Below, one piece after another: positions 50,074 through 54,767 of a DNA stretch of 54,767 nt. This DNA is from Tenericutes bacterium ADurb.Bin239 (GTDB taxonomy: Bacteria; Bacillota_I; Bacilli_A; RFN20; CAG-826): contig MWCB01000008.1 of the NCBI GenBank assembly GCA_002069815.1, forward strand, positions 1 to 54,767, given 5' to 3'. Numbering within the stretch: position 1 is the stretch's first letter; the number at the start of each line of letters is the position of its first letter. The notes under the pieces are model-generated. The model did not search any database. It had not been told where the DNA came from and saw only the letters and a list, made by a program, of their open reading frames with translations. The position numbers were made by a program, and so were the translations under genes.

Positions 50074-50910
50074 ATGAAAAAACGAAGATTTTTACTAATC
50101 CCACTACTTTTTGGATTGCTTTTAACCGGATGTTTCGGTGGAAATGATCCCGAAGATATTATTGATGAAGATGGTGAAAGTAGCCAAAAAACTACTAACG
50201 ATGTAGCGGAAGAAGATATTTTGGAAAATATGGGCTACGGAAAAAAAGAAGGCTGGCCAACCCAAAAGCTTGCTAGTTTTTTAACAAGCGAACGAGTCAA
50301 CGAAACTGTTCCCGCTTTAACAAATATCGGAACTACTTATTATCATGAAAATAATGACGCTAATAATAAGTACTTCGCCATTGTTATTCCTGGTTCTGAT
50401 CGCGAAGCAGATTATAAAGCAATACTTGAAGGAGCTAGCTACACACATAGTAAACTTGGTTGGACTAGTATTGCGGTAAATAGTGAAGACACAATTAATG
50501 TTGCCTACCAGTACATGCAAGATCACCCAATTCTTGATTACGCTATGTTTATTGTTGTTACAGCGCTTAAAGTTAATTCATTTCGCTTTGATAAACTTGA
50601 AAGTGATATAGGATGGCCTGCAGAGCAATTGCAAACTTTCTTAAGTAAATATCGTATTACCGAAACAGTTCCTGGCCTTACTGGTGGTAACTTTTTCGCT
50701 GAATTAACAGAGCGCAACGAATTTATTGTTTGTGCGCCTGGTGTTAATTTTACTGCCAGCTATTTAAGTAGTCTTGAAAATGAAGGTTATACAGTGACTG
50801 GATCAAATGCTGTAAGTGCCTCAGGCAAAGTACGGATTAATGTGACCGCTAACGATTATCCATTCTTCTTTTTTGATGCGACAAAAATTGTTATAAAACC
50901 TGTAGTCTAA
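50074..50910 (+). CDS. Lipoprotein with two 'GWP' repeats, unknown function
   Basis: A 278-residue lipoprotein transcribed against its neighbours, inserted in an otherwise conserved housekeeping block. The signal peptide ends in lipobox LTGC (about residue 20), followed by an acidic linker. Two tandem repeats follow, about 60-165 and 180-278. Each begins GWP...L..FL, continues through a conserved (N/T)ETVP.LT, then a beta strand, a 'Y...L(E)...YT' helix and a final hydrophobic strand. The second repeat keeps this order with lower identity. AAAGGAGA precedes the ATG, and a strong terminator follows. I do not recognise the domain. Confidence 0.85.
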   Translation: MKKRRFLLIPLLFGLLLTGCFGGNDPEDIIDEDGESSQKTTNDVAEEDILENMGYGKKEGWPTQKLASFLTSERVNETVPALTNIGTTYYHENNDANNKYFAIVIPGSDREADYKAILEGASYTHSKLGWTSIAVNSEDTINVAYQYMQDHPILDYAMFIVVTALKVNSFRFDKLESDIGWPAEQLQTFLSKYRITETVPGLTGGNFFAELTERNEFIVCAPGVNFTASYLSSLENEGYTVTGSNAVSASGKVRINVTANDYPFFFFDATKIVIKPVV

Positions 50911-50964
50911 TAATAAGTTTCGCTTATTAAATAACGACCGTTATCCACTAGCGGTCGTTTTTTA
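50911..50964 (+). terminator. Terminator of the GWP-repeat lipoprotein gene
   Basis: AACGACCG (50933-50940) pairs with CGGTCGTT (50952-50959), followed by a T-run. A smaller hairpin AATAAG/CTTATT precedes it at about 50911-50928. Confidence 0.85.
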
Positions 50965-50981
50965 AACTATATTATCTTTTA

Positions 50982-51809
50982 TTACTCTAGACTAACTCGT
51001 CCAATTAGCCCATTTTTAAATTCATTTAAGATTAAAATTTCAGTGCGGTCACTAACATCAAAGTCTTCGCCGATAATTCCGCGCCGAGTAGCAATAGCGT
51101 TAATCACAGTTTGATAATTACTGTCTTCCTTGATGTCAATATCGTAAAAAGTTACCAGTTCCTTAAAATAATGTGTCTTTAAATAATTAACTAAATACTC
51201 TGCCATCGTATGTGTTGGTAAAATCTCTTGTCTAATTGTACCAATAAGCGCTAGTTTCATACTTATATCTTCATCATCGAAGTTAGGGGATAAGATACCA
51301 GGCGTATCGATAAGCGCAATTTCTTTACTCACCCTAATATATTGATTAGCGCGAGTATGCCCTGGTTTATTTTGCACACTAGCGGCTTTACGACCCGCTA
51401 GTTTATTAATAAGGGTTGATTTACCAACATTAGGAATCCCAACTATCATTACCGCTAGAGGCCGCGGTTTTAATCCGCGCCGGACATCGCGTTCAATTAT
51501 TGGTTTACCAATTTCTTTAATTTTATCTAATATTTGGCAAATAAACTTTTGCTCATTTAAGTTACCCGCTAAAACATTTAATTTTTCTGTATGTGTACTA
51601 ACTCGCTTCGGATCAGCAAGATCAGCTTTAGTTAAAACATAAATATTTGGTTTGCGTTCAATAATTGCGGTTAAATATGTAGCGCGACTACTTTTGGGAA
51701 TTCGAGCGTCCCCTAATTCAACAATAATATCGACCATCTTTAAAGTTTCCATAAGCTTGCGTGTCGCTTTTTGCATGTGACCAGGAAACCAACCAATTTG
51801 TTTACTCAT
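50982..51809 (-). CDS. rbgA: Ribosome biogenesis GTPase RbgA (YlqF)
   Basis: A 275-residue circularly permuted GTPase needed for late 50S assembly. The motif order is permuted: G4 TKADL, then G1 GIPNVGKSTL, then G3 DTPGIL. The N-terminus QIGWFPGHMQKA is a family hallmark. I start it at 51809 (MSKQ), because its ATG overlaps the last base of the lepB stop, with GGAGAT inside lepB as ribosome binding site, which implies coupled translation. Confidence 0.95.
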   Translation of the reverse strand: MSKQIGWFPGHMQKATRKLMETLKMVDIIVELGDARIPKSSRATYLTAIIERKPNIYVLTKADLADPKRVSTHTEKLNVLAGNLNEQKFICQILDKIKEIGKPIIERDVRRGLKPRPLAVMIVGIPNVGKSTLINKLAGRKAASVQNKPGHTRANQYIRVSKEIALIDTPGILSPNFDDEDISMKLALIGTIRQEILPTHTMAEYLVNYLKTHYFKELVTFYDIDIKEDSNYQTVINAIATRRGIIGEDFDVSDRTEILILNEFKNGLIGRVSLE

Positions 51810-52540
51810 TAGTAGTATCTCCATTTCCACAATACATAATAATGCTGACCGATAAACTTTACTTTACCACTTTCACTGACTTGGACACTTTCAGTATAGC
51901 CTTGAATTACAACTAATTTGCCGCTGATATCATCAAAATGAACAGGACCAATCACCCGTGAGTCACTTGAATTAGCGCGGTTATCACCCATAAGATAATA
52001 AGACTTTTCTCCTAGCGTTAAAGGATCTCTTAGTCCGTTTTCATAATTGGGTGTACTATCATTTAAATATGTCGCCGTTGTATAGCGATTGTTTACTGAA
52101 AGGTAGGGTTCATCAAGTTTAAATGCTTCGTTACTTTTGGGCAAAGTAATATAAACTTCATCCCCTGTCGGATTATCTATAATTTGAATTGTTTCATAGG
52201 GCAAAGCAATAACCCGTTTAATGATATTGATGTCACCTTTTCGAAACACAACAATATCACCGCGTTCCAAATTGTTTCGGGCTTTTTCTCTTTCATCCAT
52301 CAGGCCAAACTCGTAATATCTTTGATGAAAATTATTAAGCGTCGGTTGCATACTTGGGCCATCAACGTAGACAGGAGTGAAAGTTAAGTCGACGTAAGTA
52401 ACAAAAAGAGCCACCACAATAGCGGTCACTAGTAAAATTGTCCACGTAATACTAAGAGCTTTACGGAGTCGTGGTTTATTTTTCTTATCTATCTCTTGAT
52501 CAGTAATTTCGTTAGCGCCGACGGCTTCTTCTTTTACCAT
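51809..52540 (-). CDS. lepB: Signal peptidase I
   Basis: A 243-residue membrane protease removing signal peptides from the exported proteins. One N-terminal helix (about 30-50) places the catalytic domain outside. The Ser/Lys dyad is Ser63 (GPSMQPTL) and Lys108 (KRVIALP). Later blocks YYLMGDNRANSSDSRVIG and the C-terminal region are typical. I start it at 52540 (MVKEE): TATAAT ends 6 bases upstream and a longer reading would start before the promoter. No ribosome binding site is present. It is followed by rbgA, as in many Firmicutes. Confidence 0.95.
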   Translation of the reverse strand: MVKEEAVGANEITDQEIDKKNKPRLRKALSITWTILLVTAIVVALFVTYVDLTFTPVYVDGPSMQPTLNNFHQRYYEFGLMDEREKARNNLERGDIVVFRKGDINIIKRVIALPYETIQIIDNPTGDEVYITLPKSNEAFKLDEPYLSVNNRYTTATYLNDSTPNYENGLRDPLTLGEKSYYLMGDNRANSSDSRVIGPVHFDDISGKLVVIQGYTESVQVSESGKVKFIGQHYYVLWKWRYY

Positions 52541-52546
52541 ACAATA

Positions 52547-52579
52547 ATTATATAACGAAATGTACACTCAATGTACATT
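52547..52579 (-). promoter_or_regulatory. lepB promoter with an overlapping palindrome
   Basis: The -10 TATAAT (52547-52552) ends 6 bases before the lepB ATG. A perfect inverted repeat, AATGTACA (52559-52566) and TGTACATT (52572-52579) around five bases, lies where the spacer and -35 should be. It looks like an operator for a dimeric regulator. Confidence 0.6.
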
Positions 52580-52618
52580 TTCCCCTTTTAATTACATAAA
52601 TAAGGAAAAAAATTGTAA

Positions 52619-52643
52619 GAAAAAAAGCCAGTAAACTGGCTTT
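52619..52643 (-). terminator. Terminator of rplS
   Basis: AAAGCCAGT (52624-52632) and ACTGGCTTT (52635-52643) pair almost completely. On the minus strand a long T-run follows. Confidence 0.85.
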
Positions 52644-52663
52644 CCCTCTTTAATGACTTTAAC

Positions 52664-53011
52664 TTATTTCTTCTCTTTAATACGGGCTTTACGACCAGAT
52701 AATTTACGAATGTAGTAAATTTTATTGCGACGAACATGCCCACGACGAAGAACTTCAATGCTGTCGATGATTGGTGAATGGGTGAAGAAAACACGCTCAA
52801 CACCAATACCACTTGACATCTTGCGGACCGTGAATGTGTGGTTTACGCCTGCCCCTTGGAGAGCAATGACCACGCCTTCAAAAAATTGAATCCGTTCTTT
52901 ATCGCCTTCGCGAATCTTAACAGCGACCTTAACGGTATCACCACTTGAGAATTCGGGAAGATCAGTACGAAGTTGAGAAGCGTTAATTTCATTAACTAAA
53001 TTTTTATTCAT
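52664..53011 (-). CDS. rplS: 50S ribosomal protein L19
   Basis: A 115-residue ribosomal protein at the 30S-50S interface. The body matches L19: [48 protein letters not shown] and the basic C-terminus. I start it at ATG 53011, giving normal family length, though AGGAGG is 13 bases upstream. A TTG two codons earlier has ideal spacing of 7 bases, so initiation there is possible. It has its own promoter, leader and terminator, with lepB starting separately behind it. Confidence 0.95.
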   Translation of the reverse strand: MNKNLVNEINASQLRTDLPEFSSGDTVKVAVKIREGDKERIQFFEGVVIALQGAGVNHTFTVRKMSSGIGVERVFFTHSPIIDSIEVLRRGHVRRNKIYYIRKLSGRKARIKEKK

Positions 53012-53119
53012 GAACAACTCGCTCCCTCCTACAATATTTTTTCGTGTTCTTACCTTTTGGCAGCGGACCACAGCGACTTTGCGCTTCATTAATATACCAA
53101 AATGCAAGGGTGATGTAAA
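53012..53119 (-). promoter_or_regulatory. rplS promoter and leader, possible L19 autoregulatory leader
   Basis: On the minus strand -35 TTTACA (53114-53119), a 17-base spacer and -10 TATATT (53091-53096, preceded by TGG) form a strong promoter. A leader of about 75 bases follows, including an AGCG/CGCT hairpin. Firmicutes often have an L19-binding leader here, but I cannot match the consensus by eye. Confidence 0.5.
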
Positions 53120-53162
53120 GAGTAATTACCTAAATATTTAGGTACAAACATTGCAAATGTTT

Positions 53163-53192
53163 AAAAAAGCCCGCCTTTTCATAAAGGGGGCT
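53163..53192 (-). terminator. Terminator of the purine permease gene
   Basis: AGCCC (53168-53172) pairs with GGGCT (53188-53192), extended by an inner CCTTT/AAAGG stem. On the minus strand a run of T follows. Confidence 0.8.
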
Positions 53193-53217
53193 GTTAATTT
53201 ATAGTTAAACTACCAGT

Positions 53218-54624
53218 TTAAACAAGTGCTTTAAGAACAAAATAAATAATAAAGATACTGGCGACAACATACATCGGTATTTTAACTTCTTTACCACGCT
53301 TACTTACAAGCATCATGATGACATACAAAATTAAACCTAATCCTAAACCATCACTGATTGAGTAAGTTAATAACACAAACATAATTGTGAAAAAAGCCGT
53401 AAAACCAATAATCCGATCGTCAAAATTAACCGCTTTTAAGTTACCAACAAAAATTAAACCACCGACACTGATAAGCGCCATACTTGTAACCGCTGGTTCA
53501 GTAAAAATATAGAAAACTGGATAAATAAAAGCGCTAAGTAAGAACATAAAACCAGCGACAACAGCGGCTAGCCCTGTTTTAGCGCCCATCTCAGCTGCAA
53601 TACTACTTTCCGCAAAGGAAGTCACTGTACTTGTTCCTAGTGGCGCACAAATAACCGCCCCAAAGGCATCAGCGGCCACAACTTTATTTCCGCCAACCAT
53701 ATGACCATCTTCATCAATGATACCAGCCCCTCTTCCTACCGCTAAGATGGTTGCGGTTGTATCAAAGAGATTGACTAATACAAGTGAAAAGATAAAAGCA
53801 TAGGAAGAAGGATTGCGTAAAGCGGTACCCCACGCTTCTTTTTCAAAAATTTTAAAGGCAACTTTTTCTAAGCCTTGCCCACCCCAAGCAGCCGGATCAC
53901 TAAAGATGTTTTTAATGCTGTTAAAATGAAAAGCAATTGGAACACCAGCAGCAGTAAATTCAGGTAAATTAAAAATGTTCCAAACCGCTACCGCAACTAC
54001 GACTGTAATAACCATCGCAATTGGGATTGCAAGTTGATTTAACCGCTTATTGCTGGAAAACATGAAGACAATAACAAGAAGTACACCAAATAACGAAAGT
54101 AATAACATTGGATTCGTTAGGTCCCCAAGTGTTACTAAAGTCGCGGGGTTTGAAACAATAAAACCACTGCCTTTAAGGCCGACAAAAGCAATAAAAGCAC
54201 CTAGTCCCGCACTGATGATATATTTAATGTCATTAGGGATGGCATCAATCATAATTCGTCGTAATGGTGAAAGACTAATGATTGCAAAAAGAGTTCCCGA
54301 AAAGAACATCAGTAGCAATGCCGCTTGCCATGAACCTAAGGCGCCATACACCACATAAGCAAGATAAGCATTAACCCCCATTCCTGCACTTAAAACAATG
54401 GGAAAGTTACCATATAACCCCATCACTAAGCTAACAATGGCACTTACCACTGCGGTTGCGACAAAGACTCCGCTTGCGTCCATCCCCATATCAGAAAGGA
54501 TGGCAGCGTTCGTCGGGAGAATATAAATCATTGCTAAAAAGGTGACGAGCCCCCCTAAAATTTCACTTGTTAAATTTGCTTTTCGCTCTTCAAACTTAAA
54601 GAGCTTATTTAATAAGTTTTTCAT
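53218..54624 (-). CDS. Guanine/hypoxanthine permease, AzgA/PbuG family
   Basis: A 468-residue membrane transporter with about twelve to fourteen helices, importing purine bases with protons. The family signature is TFLAMIYILPTNAAILSDMG (about 30-49) and LSAGMGVNAYLAYVVYG (about 78-94). A later block is NLFDTTATILAVGRGAG (about 286-302), and SSIAAEMGAKTGLAAVVAGF marks the second inverted half. The specificity within the family (guanine, hypoxanthine or adenine) cannot be set by eye. AAGGAG lies 7 bases before the ATG. No purine riboswitch is visible in the short AT-rich leader. Confidence 0.93.
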   Translation of the reverse strand: MKNLLNKLFKFEERKANLTSEILGGLVTFLAMIYILPTNAAILSDMGMDASGVFVATAVVSAIVSLVMGLYGNFPIVLSAGMGVNAYLAYVVYGALGSWQAALLLMFFSGTLFAIISLSPLRRIMIDAIPNDIKYIISAGLGAFIAFVGLKGSGFIVSNPATLVTLGDLTNPMLLLSLFGVLLVIVFMFSSNKRLNQLAIPIAMVITVVVAVAVWNIFNLPEFTAAGVPIAFHFNSIKNIFSDPAAWGGQGLEKVAFKIFEKEAWGTALRNPSSYAFIFSLVLVNLFDTTATILAVGRGAGIIDEDGHMVGGNKVVAADAFGAVICAPLGTSTVTSFAESSIAAEMGAKTGLAAVVAGFMFLLSAFIYPVFYIFTEPAVTSMALISVGGLIFVGNLKAVNFDDRIIGFTAFFTIMFVLLTYSISDGLGLGLILYVIMMLVSKRGKEVKIPMYVVASIFIIYFVLKALV

Positions 54625-54665
54625 AAATTGCTCCTTGCCCTTTTTCTAACTTTGTATTTTATTAA

Positions 54666-54726
54666 ATTTTAGCAAAAATAACAAACAAACATAATAATAT
54701 AATAGAAGAAAAGGTTAAATTGACAA
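54666..54726 (-). promoter_or_regulatory. Promoter region of the purine permease gene
   Basis: On the minus strand a proximal extended -10 TGC TAAAAT (54666-54674) lies about 40 bases before the ATG. A more distant -35 TTGTCA (54721-54726) sits 17-19 bases from ATTATA/TATATT (54696-54703), so two start sites are possible. An 18-bp palindrome, CATTTTTT and AAAAAATG around GC, closes the window at 54746-54763. Confidence 0.5.
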
Positions 54727-54767
54727 GATAAAAAACTGAAAGAATCATTTTTTGCAAAAAATGGTTT

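Noticed and set aside
54625..54767. Purine riboswitch upstream of the permease
   Set aside because: The leader is short and AT-rich and shows no three-way-junction aptamer features.
1..54767. CRISPR arrays, insertion sequences, rRNA genes
   Set aside because: No regularly spaced direct repeats, transposase genes, terminal inverted repeats or rRNA-like sequence were seen on reading the window.

Overview
The window is AT-rich, gene-dense bacterial chromosome with a clear Firmicutes/Tenericutes signature. It carries a Gram-positive PolC-type replicative polymerase in a rpsB-tsf-pyrH-frr-uppS-cdsA-rseP-polC block and a second classic block rplS-lepB-rbgA(ylqF)-rnhB-dprA-topA-trmFO-xerC. The code is the standard bacterial one: tryptophans are TGG, and nearly all stops are TAA or TAG, with one TGA (xerC). 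There are many lipoproteins with Ser/Glu/Thr-rich linkers, and large exported proteins anchored by a C-terminal transmembrane helix plus Arg/Lys instead of an LPXTG sorting signal. Together with the starch enzymes this suggests a gut-type, Mollicutes-related Bacilli lineage (RF39, RFN20 or Izemoplasma-like). That placement is inference, not proof.

Layout. 1-8.8 kb: the 3' part of a tRNA-Arg(UCG), a lipoprotein, an MscS channel, a PlsC-like acyltransferase, an RDD membrane protein, tRNA-Thr, then a three-gene operon of unknown role (Pr6Pr-type membrane protein, an 888-residue lipoprotein made of five repeats, a LemA-like protein), and a small basic protein on the other strand. 9.0-22.1 kb: an extracellular alpha-glucan cluster, with a membrane-anchored type I pullulanase, a CotH-kinase-like lipoprotein, a membrane-anchored protein with two carbohydrate-binding-like modules, a lipoprotein alpha-amylase, a membrane-anchored Ig-like protein and a lipoprotein esterase with a CBM20-like domain. 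22.1-22.3 kb: tRNA-Leu and tRNA-Pro. 22.4-27.7 kb: an ABC importer (lipoprotein receptor, fused double permease, ATPase) whose last gene is a class II fructose-bisphosphate-type aldolase. 28.0-40.0 kb: an orphan helical-repeat protein and the polC-to-rpsB block. 40.1-43.9 kb: an aldolase / fucose-isomerase-family / FGGY-kinase operon with a pair of palindromic operator-like sites. 44.1-53.1 kb: the xerC-to-rplS block, interrupted by an unrelated lipoprotein gene. 53.2 kb to the end: a purine permease of the AzgA/PbuG type.

How the genes work together. The starch cluster reads as a surface glucan-degrading apparatus: pullulanase cleaves alpha-1,6 bonds, amylase cleaves alpha-1,4 bonds, binding modules hold the polymer, and everything is fixed to the outer face of the membrane by lipid or a C-terminal helix. 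No importer for the released oligosaccharides is recognisable next to it. The importer at 23-28 kb and the kinase/isomerase/aldolase operon at 40-44 kb are two further carbohydrate units whose substrates cannot be decided from sequence.

The most unusual signal is transcriptional. At least six, probably seven, genes have a -10 hexamer 6 or 7 bases before the start codon and no Shine-Dalgarno sequence, so they are probably translated from leaderless mRNAs, while most other genes here have good ribosome binding sites. Other structure worth checking: a nested hairpin in the rpsB leader, a 138-residue Lys/Glu tail on ribosomal protein S2, palindromes on the lepB and uppS promoters, and tandem-repeat lipoproteins of unknown function. 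No CRISPR array, insertion sequence, prophage or rRNA gene was seen.
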